Source: Nocardia transvalensis NBRC 15921
Lineage (GTDB): Bacteria; Actinomycetota; Actinomycetes; Mycobacteriales; Mycobacteriaceae
Length of the DNA stretch: 64,000 nucleotides
Direction of reading: 5' to 3'
Assembly: GCF_000308875.1 (NCBI RefSeq)
Contig: NZ_BAGL01000027.1
Location: forward strand, 124,001-188,000
In this document: positions 1 through 9,523 of the stretch, piece by piece
How the letters are laid out: each line of letters begins with the position of its first letter
Numbering within the stretch: position 1 is the first letter of the stretch
The notes under the pieces: generated by a model
What the model was told of the DNA's origin: nothing
The model's input: only the letters and a program-made list of their open reading frames with translations
The model's database searches: none
Program-made: the position numbers and the translations under genes

Positions 1-15
1 GTCGGCGACGGCCGG

Positions 16-1050
16 GTGGTAACGTGCCCGACCGTGACCCCGGGGACAAGTGAATTTCTGGACGCTCTGACCGATTTCGAAGGCGCCGTGGCGGGCAAGG
101 ATCTCGACGCCATGGCCGACGCCCACCAGCGGCTGGGCAACGCCTTCGCCGACGCCGCGCCGGGCGATATCGCGCAGGCCGGTCCGCGCCTGGCCGACGT
201 ACTCGACGAGGTGCCGATCGGCGGGCGGCCGCATATCGCGATCCTCATCGGCGCGTGCGTGGAGAGGGGTGCGGATGTGGCGGGCTGCTGGCAGCCGGTG
301 CTCCGCAATCTCACCGAGAACCTCTGCTACGCCAAGATATTCGCGGAATCCTGGACCGCGGCGTCCGGCCGGGAACTGCCGGATCCGGAGGCCGAGATTC
401 CCGACGGCCTGCTGGAACTCGATCCCGAGGTCGTGGTGGCCTGGTACGAGCGCGAGAACTGGATTCGGGCCGGGCTCGCGATGTTGCAGCAGCCGTACGC
501 GCGGGCGGCACTGGGCGCCGAGCGCCGCGAATTCCTGATTGAGCAGAACGACGGGCTCGGCGAGGTGGCCGACCGGTGGGACAAGAGCCTCGGTTACCTG
601 CTGCTGGTCCTGGACGACGAACCGCTCGTCGTGCTGCACCGCGACTCCGGAACCGGTTACCGGCTGCGGATGAACGGCATCGGTGACAACTTCCAGCTGG
701 ACACGTTGCTCGGCGACATCCTCGTCGGCGGCGGTCACCTTCCCGGTGAGCCGCCCTCCGCCGAGGCCGCCGCCTGCTGCCGGGACGCCGAGGGAATGGT
801 CCCGTCCGCCGGGACCTTCCTGTTCCACGCGCCGGACGGGAGCCGCGTCTGGTACGAGGGCACGCCGTCGGACATTCCCGTGCTCGACGGGGCCCGCGTG
901 CTGGTCCTCGACGAGCGGCCGTTCCCCCACCACTTCCCGGCCGGCCGGTTCTTCCCGGACCTGCCGGGCGATCTCACTCTGGAGGGTGTGCTCGGCGAGC
1001 AGGAGGCGGCCGACCTGCTCGCCAAGGTGGCTGCGCCACAGGACGCGTAG
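16..1050 (+). CDS. conserved hypothetical protein
   Basis: Acidic, soluble-looking protein of about 344 residues with no signal peptide or membrane segment. I do not recognise the family. The first half is helical and rich in Ala, Asp and Glu; the second half looks like beta structure. The frame is open back to base 1, so the true start may lie outside the window; GTG codons at 16 and 34 are the internal candidates and neither has a clear ribosome binding site. Codon use matches its neighbours. It converges on the cupin gene with a 16-bp gap, so the two are not co-transcribed. No function is proposed. Confidence 0.75.
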   Translation: MVTCPTVTPGTSEFLDALTDFEGAVAGKDLDAMADAHQRLGNAFADAAPGDIAQAGPRLADVLDEVPIGGRPHIAILIGACVERGADVAGCWQPVLRNLTENLCYAKIFAESWTAASGRELPDPEAEIPDGLLELDPEVVVAWYERENWIRAGLAMLQQPYARAALGAERREFLIEQNDGLGEVADRWDKSLGYLLLVLDDEPLVVLHRDSGTGYRLRMNGIGDNFQLDTLLGDILVGGGHLPGEPPSAEAAACCRDAEGMVPSAGTFLFHAPDGSRVWYEGTPSDIPVLDGARVLVLDERPFPHHFPAGRFFPDLPGDLTLEGVLGEQEAADLLAKVAAPQDA

Positions 1051-1066
1051 CGCCCCTGCCTTCCCG

Positions 1067-1396
1067 TCAGCCCTCGGGATAGAACAGGAACAGCGTGCAA
1101 CCCGTCGTCGACTGCGGCACATGGGAGGAGCCGGCCGGTGCGTGGATGAACGACCCGGCCGGGTAGTCGCGGAAGCCGTCGTTGAACGTGCCCGAGACGA
1201 CGAACACCTCCTCCGGTCCGGGCGAGTGCTCGTCGATGCCCTCCCACGACGTCTCCGGATCCATCTCCAGCACAGCGGCCTTCGCCCCGTTCTCCCCGGA
1301 CCACAGCAGCCGCACCCGGATGCCCGGGAATATCTCGCGCACGGGCGTCTCGGCGACGGAGGTCCATTCGTATCCGGGGTGCTCGGTGATCGTCAT
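1067..1396 (-). CDS. cupin-domain protein
   Basis: Protein of 109 residues that is essentially one cupin barrel. It shows a typical core with acidic and histidine metal-ligand candidates (EHSPGPEE around residue 57) and a second conserved stretch with a His (HAPAGSSHVP). The general type is ChrR-like or quercetinase-like cupins, which bind one metal and act as small dioxygenases, isomerases or sensors. The substrate cannot be told. ATG at 1396 is preferred over the upstream GTG at 1420 because GGGAGG lies upstream of it, although the spacing is long. A conserved hairpin repeat lies 49 bp upstream. The gene is downstream of the SDR gene on the same strand but separated by 141 bp and two hairpins. 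Confidence 0.8.
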   Translation of the reverse strand: MTITEHPGYEWTSVAETPVREIFPGIRVRLLWSGENGAKAAVLEMDPETSWEGIDEHSPGPEEVFVVSGTFNDGFRDYPAGSFIHAPAGSSHVPQSTTGCTLFLFYPEG

Positions 1397-1444
1397 GCCC
1401 GGCGCAACCTCCCGGGGCACTGGCTTTATTCCGGGATAGTGTGG

Positions 1445-1469
1445 TTCCCGGCCAAAAGCACGCCGGGAA
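1445..1469. repeat. dispersed hairpin element, copy 1
   Basis: Perfect 8-bp stem (TTCCCGGC at 1445-1452 with GCCGGGAA at 1462-1469) and a 9-base loop CAAAAGCAC. The same stem-loop occurs inverted at 1515-1537 and again at 23674-23696 with near-identical loop sequence. All three are intergenic. It may serve as a terminator or be a miniature repeat. Confidence 0.7.
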
Positions 1470-1514
1470 ATGGGTGGGTGGGGTCGCGGGATACGGCACT
1501 GTAGACCACCATGT

Positions 1515-1537
1515 TTCCGGCACGCTTTTGGCCGGAA
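1515..1537. repeat. dispersed hairpin element, copy 2 (inverted)
   Basis: Perfect 7-bp stem (TTCCGGC 1515-1521, GCCGGAA 1531-1537) with loop ACGCTTTTG. Read on the minus strand the loop is CAAAAGCGT, matching copy 1 in seven of nine positions. It begins at the base directly after the SDR stop codon, so it can act as that gene's terminator, although no T-tract follows. Copies 1 and 2 together form a larger imperfect inverted repeat. Confidence 0.7.
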
Positions 1538-2281
1538 TCACGCGCGCCAGAGTTGGTCTCCCGCACGGGATACGACGATGTTGGGCACCACGGCGCGGGC
1601 GGAGAGGCGGGAGACTGCCAGGACGAGTTCGGCTATGTCGGCGGTGGGGAGCATGGCGTCGGGGGCGAGGTCGCCGTGTTTCCAGGCGCTCATGTCGGTG
1701 TCGACGTAGCCGGGGGAGAGGGCGGTGGCGCTGACGCCGCGGGCGGACTCCTCGAGGGAGACCGTCTCGCACAGGGAGATGAGTGCGGCCTTGGTCGCGC
1801 CGTACGCGGCCAGGCCCGGCTCTCCGGCGACGCCTGTAATCGACGCTATGGCAACGATTTTCGCGCCCCGGTGTGGATCCGCGGCGGCGCTCGCCCGCAG
1901 GAGCGGCAGCGCGGCCCGGATGAGCGTGAGCGGCGCGCGGAAGTTGACGTCGAGCATGCGCTCGCGCGCCCGGTCGGTCATCTCGGCGACGGGGCTCGCG
2001 GTCCCGGTGCCCGCGCTGAGCACCAGCAGATCCATGCCGCCGCAGCGGTCCGCGTGCGCGTCGACCAGCGCGGCGACCTGATCGGGATCGGCCATGTTCG
2101 CCACGACCGGGTGCACCTCGCCGCCGGTCTCGGACCGCAGCCGCTGCGCGGTTCGCTCCAGCGTGTCGGCGGTGCGCGCGGCGATGGTCACCGTGTGGCC
2201 CTCGGCCGCCAGCCGCCGGGCGATCTCCGCGCCGATACCGCGGGAACCGCCCGTGACCAGGGCGCTGCGCTTTCCGTCCAT
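1538..2281 (-). CDS. SDR-family oxidoreductase
   Basis: Classical short-chain dehydrogenase/reductase of 247 residues. It has the cofactor motif TGGSRGIG near the N-terminus, AARTAD at the end of beta-2 (NADP(H) preferred by type), VLSAG for the NAG-type motif, a Ser in IASITG and the catalytic pair in YGATK. It lies 4 bp downstream of the thiolase on the same strand, so the two are translationally linked and probably serve one beta-oxidation-like or acyl-CoA pathway, for example reduction of a ketoacyl or hydroxyacyl intermediate. ATG at 2281. The substrate is not identifiable from sequence. Confidence 0.9.
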   Translation of the reverse strand: MDGKRSALVTGGSRGIGAEIARRLAAEGHTVTIAARTADTLERTAQRLRSETGGEVHPVVANMADPDQVAALVDAHADRCGGMDLLVLSAGTGTASPVAEMTDRARERMLDVNFRAPLTLIRAALPLLRASAAADPHRGAKIVAIASITGVAGEPGLAAYGATKAALISLCETVSLEESARGVSATALSPGYVDTDMSAWKHGDLAPDAMLPTADIAELVLAVSRLSARAVVPNIVVSRAGDQLWRA

Positions 2282-2285
2282 CCGC

Positions 2286-3452
2286 TCAGAGCCGTTCGAT
2301 GACGGTGGCGTTGGCCAGGCCGCCGGCCTCGCACATGGTCATCAGGCCGTATCGGCCGCCGGTCTGCTCCAGATGGTTGACCAGCGTGGCGAGGATTCGG
2401 GTGCCCGACGCGCCGAGCGGGTGGCCCAGCGCGATGGCGCCGCCGCGCGGGTTCAGCCGCTCCGGATCCGCGCCGAGTTCGTGCGCCCACACCAGCGGCA
2501 CCGGCGCGAAGGCCTCGTTCACCTCGTAGGCGTCGATATCGCCGATCGACAGGCCGCCGCGCGCCAGCGCCTTGCGGGTGGCGGGGACGACGGCGGTGAG
2601 CATCAGCAGCGGATCGTCACCGGTCACCGCGAACGAGTGGAACCGGGCCCGCGGCCGCAGCCCGAGCCGGTTCGCCGCCTGCTCGCTCATGATCAGCGCG
2701 GCCGAGGCGCCGTCGGTCAGCGGCGAGGAATTGCCGGGGGTGATGGACCATTCGATCTCGGGGAAGCGCGCGTGGACGGCGTCGTCGGCGAAGGCCGGCT
2801 TCAGCCCGGCCAGCTTCTCCACGGTGGTCGACGGACGGATCGTCTCGTCGGCGGTCAGCTCGCCCGCGGCCAGCAGTTCGTTCGCGAAACCACCGGACGC
2901 CGCGGTCTCGGCGGCCAGCCGGTGTGACCGGGCGGCGAAGGCGTCCAGCGTATTCCGGTCCAGCTTCCAGCGCGCCGAGATGATCTCCGCCGAAATACCC
3001 TGCTGGACAAGGCCGTCCGGATACCGGTGCGCGATCGGCCCCCGGTTGGCGTCCGCCCCTTGGCCGTTGGAGAACATCGGGGCCCGGCTCATGGACTCCA
3101 CGCCGCAGGCGATCGCGATGTCGTAGGCGCCCGCGATGACGCCCTGGGCGGCGAAATGCGCGGCCTGCTGGCTGGATCCGCACTGCCGGTCGACCGTGGT
3201 CGCCGGGACCGCCTCCGGGAATCCGGCGGCCAGCACCGCGGTGCGGCCGATATTGAACGCCTGCTCGCCGCTCTGCGTGACACAGCCGGTGACGACGTCG
3301 TCGATCTGCGCCGGGTCCAGCCCGTTGCGGGACGCCAGCTCGGCCAGCACCCCGGCCAGCAGCGTCGCCGGATGCACCTGCGACAACCCGCCGCCGGCCT
3401 TGCCCTTGCCGGACGGGGTCCGGACCACGTCGACGATCACTGCCGAGGTCAT
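2286..3452 (-). CDS. thiolase (acetyl-CoA acyltransferase)
   Basis: Type II thiolase of 388 residues, the usual length. The nucleophilic Cys is in DRQCGSSQQA, the NEAFA motif and GGAIALGHPLGASG carry the catalytic histidines, and the second catalytic Cys is in MCEAGG near the C-terminus. It cleaves 3-ketoacyl-CoA or runs the reverse condensation in the cytoplasm. ATG at 3452 is chosen because GGAG sits 6 bases upstream; an in-frame ATG at 3467 has no such signal. It is the first gene of a two-gene operon with the SDR. The A+T-rich stretch around 3480-3500 is a likely promoter or operator. The FadA family is certain; the chain-length preference is not. Confidence 0.93.
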   Translation of the reverse strand: MTSAVIVDVVRTPSGKGKAGGGLSQVHPATLLAGVLAELASRNGLDPAQIDDVVTGCVTQSGEQAFNIGRTAVLAAGFPEAVPATTVDRQCGSSQQAAHFAAQGVIAGAYDIAIACGVESMSRAPMFSNGQGADANRGPIAHRYPDGLVQQGISAEIISARWKLDRNTLDAFAARSHRLAAETAASGGFANELLAAGELTADETIRPSTTVEKLAGLKPAFADDAVHARFPEIEWSITPGNSSPLTDGASAALIMSEQAANRLGLRPRARFHSFAVTGDDPLLMLTAVVPATRKALARGGLSIGDIDAYEVNEAFAPVPLVWAHELGADPERLNPRGGAIALGHPLGASGTRILATLVNHLEQTGGRYGLMTMCEAGGLANATVIERL

Positions 3453-3557
3453 AGCCACTCCGATCACTGATTCGAGATTCCGCTTTAAGTTAACACGGAT
3501 TCTCTTCGTGTCGAAGGGCTGGGCCTTCGGGTGCAGGCGGAACGGCTCCGCAAGTGA

Positions 3558-4016
3558 TCAGGTCGCCGGAACCGGTTCCGGCTGGACCCCGGCGTGGGAC
3601 GGGCTGAAGTTCGCCCCGAATCCGTAGAGGATCGGCAGTACCACCGCCGCGATCGGACTGTAGAAATGCAGTTCCTCCGGGAACGAGCCCAGCGAGTACA
3701 CCCAGATCAGGTACGCGCCGAGGCCGAACCCGATGGGTAACCACCGGTTTCGATAGACCGAGGCCGGATACTGCCGCAGCAGCAGGACGATCGTGCCCAC
3801 CCCGAACGTCACGCAGATCACGAGCATCCACACGGTGCGTTCCATGGTGTGGGCCGTGGTCATCCCCGTGACCGCCGGCGACGCGGCCAGATACGCGCCG
3901 CTGGTCTCGATCGGAAAATATTTCGCGAGCCGCTCCTGATAGGAATCGGTCTCGTCGGGCTGTGCGACCTCCCCGCCGGTCCTGACGACCGGCCGCACTG
4001 CACGAGCCACTGCCAT
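3558..4016 (-). CDS. small membrane protein, three TM segments
   Basis: Protein of 152 residues. The first 45 residues are soluble and polar (DETDSYQERLAKYFP). Three hydrophobic helices follow: roughly MERTVWMLVICVTFGVGTIV, WLPIGFGLGAYLIWVYSLG and IAAVVLPILYGFGANF. The last 15 residues are Pro-rich. No known family is recognised. ATG at 4016 is preferred over 4046 because GGGGAG lies 8 bases before it. It is monocistronic, divergent from the 4293 gene, and ends 106 bp upstream of the thiolase start on the same strand. Confidence 0.7.
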   Translation of the reverse strand: MAVARAVRPVVRTGGEVAQPDETDSYQERLAKYFPIETSGAYLAASPAVTGMTTAHTMERTVWMLVICVTFGVGTIVLLLRQYPASVYRNRWLPIGFGLGAYLIWVYSLGSFPEELHFYSPIAAVVLPILYGFGANFSPSHAGVQPEPVPAT

Positions 4017-4292
4017 ACCTCTTTCTCCCCTGAATCGGTCTGTCACTGGAATCGCTGTCCCCCATGGGGGTATTCGTTCCCGCGGCGGTAGTCATTATCG
4101 TCGGCACGTTCCGCCACGTCAGGTCGTGATCGAATTCCGCAGGTGGCGACACGCCGTCACGGCTGCGCCGATGTCCGCATCGTGTCCGTACCATCCGGTC
4201 CTCGGTCGGAGGGTTTATATGGCAGACTCGGCTCGGCAGATGCGGCCGCTCGACGACCGTGTGTGGAAGGTGATGCGGGAGTTGAGGTTGCG

Positions 4293-5798
4293 ATGGAGTT
4301 GAGCGCCATCGAGCAGCGGGTATCCGATGACAGACGGACCGCCGCCTCGGAACGAACGTCGGAGGCCGACCTGCGCCTCGCCACCTCGCTGTGCGATCTG
4401 GCCCGGGCTTTTCTGGCCACGAAGGAAGAGAGCGCGGGTCGCGACCGCGCGCCGGCGGCGCTGGAGCCGGCCCAGGAGGCCGTACTGATCCGGCTGCGCT
4501 GGCTCACCAGCGGGCACGTTACCGCGCAGTTCGCCGGGCAGGTCCAGGAGGCGCTGCGGCTGTTCGAGCAGGCCGCGCGCACCATCGGGCACCGGGAGCT
4601 GGCGACCTCCACCATCCGGCAGGCCTGCGACGCGTATCACCAAGTGGCGCAACGCTATCCGGCGGCGGCCGGGGTCTGCGCCGACGGCCTGTCCAAATGC
4701 GGCGTATGGCTGTGCCGCTTGGATCCCGACACCGCGGTGCGCGCCAGTTCGGACGCGGTGCGCATCCGCGCCGGGCTGTTCTCGACCGATCCGGAGCAGT
4801 CCGGACGCTACCTGGCCAGCCTGAACATGTTGCTGCGCACGCTCATGATCGGCCGCCCGCGCAAGCAGGCGCTGGCCATGTACCGCGAGCGCTACTCCGC
4901 GTGGACCACGCAGGCGATGACCGCACGGCTGCGGGACACCCGCATCGAGGACGTCGATTTCACCAGCAAGACCCGCGCGGCGCTGGTCAAGCTGGAATGC
5001 CCCTCGCTGGAGCGGGCCAGTTACCTGACCCAGCAGCAGATCCTGTACCAGACCTCCGGCGACCTGACCACGATCGAGGAGATCAACTGGAAGCTGGGCC
5101 TGGTCGGGCTCAAGCCGCTGGCCGCGGGCGCGCTGGCCGATCCGCCGTCCAAGCCGGTCGAGATCGGCAGTTCCTTCGGCGCGCTGTGCGTGCGGTGCGC
5201 CGCGCCCGACGCGCTGGCCCAGGTGCGGGCGGCGGTGATCGCGGCCTACGAGGCCGACGGCGCCCGCCCGGCCGACAGCACGGCCTTCCAGGGGGTGCAC
5301 GAAACCCATTGGCACATGCCCGATCCCGAACTCAACCTGGCCGAGCGCCTGGGTAACGACGTGGTGCTGGTGGAGCGGTCGGGCGGCAGCTGGATCTCGG
5401 TGATGAGCCTGTACTGGGAACTCACTCCGGTCGGGAGACATCCACTGGCGCAACACCTTTCGCAGCGCTGGCCGGTGATCGCGGTGAACACCACCGAGGA
5501 CGTGTCCTACGAACTGTGCTGGTACGTCGACGGTGTCGCCACTCAGTACGCGGCGCTGGGCCGTCCCGCCGGGCAGCCGCCGCTGGAGGCCCCGCTGTCG
5601 CCGCTGGACTTCGCGACGCTGGCCGACTACGGGGCCGACTACGCCTCGGAGACCCAGGTGCGCTCCGCGTTCGGCAACACCGCGATGTTCGCCAAGCTCA
5701 CCCACCTGCCTACCAGCGGCATCCGCCAGGCCGGACAGGCACGACCGCTGGTCGACTACGGCGACCATGCGCTGTTCTTCCAGGCGGCCCGCGACTGA
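4293..5798 (+). CDS. large conserved hypothetical protein (helical repeat N-half)
   Basis: Protein of 501 residues, no signal peptide. Residues 10-230 are helical and repeat-like (pairs of amphipathic helices rich in Ala, Leu and Arg), reminiscent of TPR or SEL1-type solenoids, although I cannot assign the family firmly. The C-terminal half has beta-rich, Trp-containing stretches (ETHWHMPDPELN, ISVMSLYWELTPVG, YELCWYVDGV). The start at 4293 follows a GGGAG-like site and removes 50 unlikely N-terminal residues. A -10-like TATAT element lies near 4216. The gene is single and followed by the 66-bp tandem repeat. Function unknown. Confidence 0.75.
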   Translation: MELSAIEQRVSDDRRTAASERTSEADLRLATSLCDLARAFLATKEESAGRDRAPAALEPAQEAVLIRLRWLTSGHVTAQFAGQVQEALRLFEQAARTIGHRELATSTIRQACDAYHQVAQRYPAAAGVCADGLSKCGVWLCRLDPDTAVRASSDAVRIRAGLFSTDPEQSGRYLASLNMLLRTLMIGRPRKQALAMYRERYSAWTTQAMTARLRDTRIEDVDFTSKTRAALVKLECPSLERASYLTQQQILYQTSGDLTTIEEINWKLGLVGLKPLAAGALADPPSKPVEIGSSFGALCVRCAAPDALAQVRAAVIAAYEADGARPADSTAFQGVHETHWHMPDPELNLAERLGNDVVLVERSGGSWISVMSLYWELTPVGRHPLAQHLSQRWPVIAVNTTEDVSYELCWYVDGVATQYAALGRPAGQPPLEAPLSPLDFATLADYGADYASETQVRSAFGNTAMFAKLTHLPTSGIRQAGQARPLVDYGDHALFFQAARD

Positions 5799-5814
5799 TC
5801 CGTCGGTCCCCCGG

Positions 5815-5953
5815 ACTAGGCGTACCTCCGCATTCGCTCCGGCCGTGCGCGGATTGGGGACGGCTACGCCGACTGCGCCGACTAGGCGTACCTCCGCATT
5901 CGCTCCGGCCGTGCGCGGACTGGGGACGGCTACGCCGACTGCGCCGATTAGGC
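5815..5953. repeat. 66-bp direct tandem repeat, two copies plus a stub
   Basis: Copy 1 runs 5815-5880, copy 2 runs 5881-5946, and a third begins at 5947 for about 7 bases. I see one mismatch between the two full copies (GATTGGGG versus GACTGGGG). The unit contains short self-complementary pieces (GGCGTA and TACGCC) and fills nearly the whole gap between the 4293 gene and the DUF72 gene. The unit length is a multiple of three, so frames across it stay open. Confidence 0.9.
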
Positions 5954-5961
5954 TCGACCGC

Positions 5962-6801
5962 ATGCGGCTTCACGTGGGTTGTGCGCAGTGGACGCACGCG
6001 GCCTGGTCGGACCGGCAGCCGAATCCCAAGGAACGGCTGCGGGCGTACGCTGGCTGGTGCAACGCGGTGGAGGGCAACACCACCTTCTACGCGACGCCCG
6101 CGCCGAATACGGTGCGCGCCTGGGCCGCGCAGACCGAGCCGGATTTCCGGTTCGTGGTGAAGCTGCCGAAAACCGTGACCCACGAACGGCGGTTGTCCGG
6201 CGCCGACGAGCAGCTGCGCGAATTCCTCTCGGCCATCGAACCGCTCGGCCCGCGAGCGCACGCCCTGTGGGTGCAACTCCCGGCGTCGTTCGGGCCCGGC
6301 GAACTCGGCGCGCTGGCGAGCCTGCTGTGGCATCTCCCGGAGCAGTACCGCTGCGCCGTCGAGGTGCGTCATCGCGCCTTCTTCGAGGACGAGCGGGCCG
6401 CGGCGCGGCTGGAACACATCCTGGGCCGCCGCGACGCGGAGTGGCTGCCGTTCGACACCACCACGCTGTTCGCGGCCCGGCCGGAGAGTCCGGGGGAGCG
6501 CGAGGCGTGGTCGAAGAAGCCGCGCCTGCCGCGACGCACCCGGGCCCTCACCGAATACCCGATCGTCCGGTATCACGGCCGCGACGACAGTGCGGCCACC
6601 GTCGCGGGCTGGCTGCCCTGGCTGGAGATCGTCGCCGGGTGGTTGCGGGAGGGCCGCTCGCCGACCGTTTTCATCCATACGCCCGACAACGCCGAATCAC
6701 TGGTGCTGGCCCGGCGTTTCCACGACGAGGTCCGGGCGCGGGTGCCGGACCTCGAACCACTGCCCGAACCAGCGCCGACCGGCCCGATGACCTTGTTCTG
6801 A
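5962..6801 (+). CDS. DUF72 (YecE-like) family protein
   Basis: Protein of 279 residues matching the DUF72 family, a TIM-barrel-like fold of unknown activity. Recognisable features are the N-terminal strand with Gly-Cys-Ala then a Trp, the EGNTTFYATP motif, FRFVVKLPKTVTHERRL, the AVEVRHRAFF strand and YHGRDD, and a C-terminal FIHTPDNAES. Length is slightly above the usual range because of the last 20 residues. ATG at 5962 sits directly after the 66-bp repeat; no strong ribosome binding site is visible. Biochemical role unknown; the family has been linked only loosely to nucleic-acid or sugar chemistry. Confidence 0.88.
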   Translation: MRLHVGCAQWTHAAWSDRQPNPKERLRAYAGWCNAVEGNTTFYATPAPNTVRAWAAQTEPDFRFVVKLPKTVTHERRLSGADEQLREFLSAIEPLGPRAHALWVQLPASFGPGELGALASLLWHLPEQYRCAVEVRHRAFFEDERAAARLEHILGRRDAEWLPFDTTTLFAARPESPGEREAWSKKPRLPRRTRALTEYPIVRYHGRDDSAATVAGWLPWLEIVAGWLREGRSPTVFIHTPDNAESLVLARRFHDEVRARVPDLEPLPEPAPTGPMTLF

Positions 6802-6810
6802 CCGACTGTA

Positions 6811-6829
6811 TAGTTGGCTCGAGTAACTA
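6811..6829. promoter_or_regulatory. inverted repeat upstream of the exporter
   Basis: Dyad with arms TAGTT (6811-6815) and AACTA (6825-6829) around a CTCGAG core, in an A+T-richer stretch 172 bp before the exporter start. It resembles TetR or MarR operators found before drug exporters, but no such regulator is adjacent. Inference only. Confidence 0.35.
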
Positions 6830-7000
6830 GTTTTCCGTGCTCGACACGTCTGCTGGTGTGGGAGAAGGGGATCCCGGAGTCCGTCGCCGAGTCACCGCGC
6901 GCGGGCCGTCACCGGCAACGTCCTCTGTGTTGTGCTCCACCGGATCGACTGCAGTATCGAAACCTCATTTCCGATAGCCGAACCGAATTAGGGCTTGAAC

Positions 7001-9498
7001 ATGACGAATGCGGGCGCGTCTCTGTCGCACCGGCAGATTCTCACCATCATGTCCGGTCTGCTGCTCGGCCTGTTCCTGGCGGCGCTGGACCAGAACATCG
7101 TGACGGTGGCGATCGTGCGGATCGCCAACAGCCTGCACGGGTTCGACCAGCAGGCGTGGGCGACGACGGCGTACCTGATCACGGCGACCATCAGCACCCC
7201 GCTGTACGGCAAGCTGGCCGACATCTACGGGCGCAAGCCGTTCTATCTCGTCTCGATCGGGCTGTTCGTGATCGGGTCGGCGGCCTGCACGTTCGCGACG
7301 TCGATGTATCAGCTGGCCGGATTCCGCGCGTTCCAGGGCCTGGGCGCGGGCGGTCTGATGTCGTTGGCGTTCACCATCATCGGCGATATCGTGCCGCCGC
7401 GGCAGCAGGTGCGCTACCAGGGCTATTTCATGATGGTGTTCGGTACCTCGACCGTGCTGGGGCCGGTGCTGGGCGGGTTCTTCTCCGATTACGACCACCT
7501 GTGGGGCCTGGAGGGCTGGCGCTGGGTGTTCCTGGTGAACGTGCCGATCGGGGTGCTCGCGCTGCTGGTGGTGGCCAAGGTGCTCAACGTGCCGCACGAG
7601 CGGCAGCGCCATCGCGTGGACTGGCTCGGGGCGGTGGCATTGTCGATCTGCGTGGTGCCGCTGCTGATCGTGGCCGAGCAGGGGCGCGGCTGGGGCTGGC
7701 AGTCCGATCGGGCGCTGCTGTGCTACGGCCTCGGCGCGGCCGGGCTGGTGCTGTTCCTCCTCGTCGAATTCCTGATGAAGGACGCGGCGCTGATCCGTTG
7801 CGGCTGTTCCGGAGTTCGACGTTCTCGATCACGATTCTCGGCGGGTTCATCGTGGGTATCGCGATGTTCGGGGCGATCTCGATGGTGCCGCTGTATCTGC
7901 AGGTGGTGCGCGAGTATTCGCCGACCAAGTCCGGGTTGATGATGCTGCCGCTCGTGCTCGGCATCATGATCGGCTCGTCCGTCGCGGGCGCGGTGACCAA
8001 GGCCACCGGCCGCTACAAGATCCTGCCGGTGCTGGGCACCTTCGTCATCGCCGTCGGGGCCGTGCTGTTCGCGCAGGTGAAGTTCGACAGTCCGCTGTGG
8101 CAGCCGCTGGCCTACAGCGCGGTGATCGGCATCGGGCTCGGCGGGTGCATGCAGACGCTGATCATCGCGGCGCAGGCCGCCGGGCCGCGCACGGATATGG
8201 GCGTGTCGACGGCGGCGGCGACCTTCTTCCGGCAGATGGGCGGCACGCTCGGGGTCACGGTATTCCTGACCATCCTGTTCAACCTGCTGCCGCACAAGAT
8301 CCTCGACGCGTTCGGCGGGCAGCTGCCGGCCGGGTTCGACGCGGGCGCGATGACCGAACTACAGAGCAATACGGCCGGTATCGGGGCCCTGCCCGCGGAG
8401 GTGAAGGAGCCGATCCTGATCGGCTTCACCGATTCGCTCGCCGGGGTCTTCTATGTCGGCGCGGCGGTGTCGCTGCTGGCCTGCGTGGTGCTCATGTTCA
8501 TGAAGGAGATCCCGCTGCTGGATCCCGCGGACGAGGCGCCGAGCGAGCCGGACCGGGCGGAAGCGCAGCTGTGGGAGGGGTCCGCGCAGGCGCTCACCGA
8601 GCCGGAGCCGGTGCTCGCCGGTGCGCACGCGCGGGTGGAGTCGCACGGCGGGACGATGCTCGCCGAGCGCGACGGCGCGGCGCGATCGGCGACGGCGGTG
8701 CTGGTGTCGTCCGGATACGGTGCGGGCGAACCGCATTCGCTCGACGGGCGCATCCACCGCGAGGACGGGCACGCCGTCGCCGATGCCGCGCTGACGCTCA
8801 TCGACCAACGCGGGCATCAGGTTTCGCGCGCCACGGGCGGTTCCGACGGGGCCTATCGCATCGAGGCGCCGAATGCGGGCGGGTACGTGCTGATCGTGTC
8901 GGCCAACGGATATCGGCCCGCCGCGGTCAATGTCACCGTCGGGGAATGGCCACAGGCGCTGGACATCACGCTGCACGGCACGGGCGAGGTATCCGGCGTG
9001 GTGCGCGCGTCCGGTCGCCGGGAACCGCTGCCGGGGGTGACGGTGACGCTGACCGATGCGCGGGGCGAGGTGGTCGGGTCCGCCGTCAGCGGCGGTGACG
9101 GCGCCTACGCCTGCCACGGGGTGGTGCCGGGCAACTACACCCTGGTCGCCGTCTCCGACCACATGCGCCCTGCCGCAACCACGTTGACCGTCCCCGACAG
9201 CGGCCTGCTGCGCCACGACATCGAACTCGGATCGACGGGTGTGCTGGCCGGCCTGGCCTGGGCCGACGGACACGCGGTCCCGGACGCGCAGGTACTCGTC
9301 CTCGACGCCCACGGCGACCCCATCGCCTCCGCCCGCACCGACGCCAACGGCCAGTACGTCCTCGCCGATCTGCCGGAGGGGGAGTACACCGTTGTGGCGC
9401 GGGGGTATCCGCCGTCGACGAGCCGTGTGGTCGTGAACGGCGGTGAACTCAACCATGATGTGCGGCTGGGGTACGAGGAACGTAACGATGTGAGGTGA
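7001..9498 (+). pseudogene. frameshifted DHA2-type MFS exporter fused to three carboxypeptidase-regulatory-like domains
   Basis: Two overlapping frames together encode one protein of about 832 residues. The first frame gives TM1-8 of an EmrB/QacA-type 14-TM drug:H+ antiporter (LDQNIVTVA at the end of TM1, GKLADIYGRKP loop, QGLGAGGLMSLAF, antiporter motif C VFGTSTVLGPVLGG). The second resumes at SSTFSITILGG and gives the remaining helices. Continuity is restored by adding one base near 7795, where ATCCG would become ATCCCG (Ile-Pro), so a single C seems missing. After the last helix (around 8510) come a linker and three beta-sandwich repeats of about 70 residues at roughly 8731-8947, 8984-9195 and 9235-9450, each with a G-x-Y signature (DGAYRIEAP, DGAYACHGV, NGQYVLADL). 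These domains should lie on the cytoplasmic C-terminus, which is odd for this fold. It may be a sequencing error or a true inactivation. Confidence 0.85.
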
Positions 9499-9523
9499 TC
9501 GTGGCGTCGGGTTGCGGAATCCC

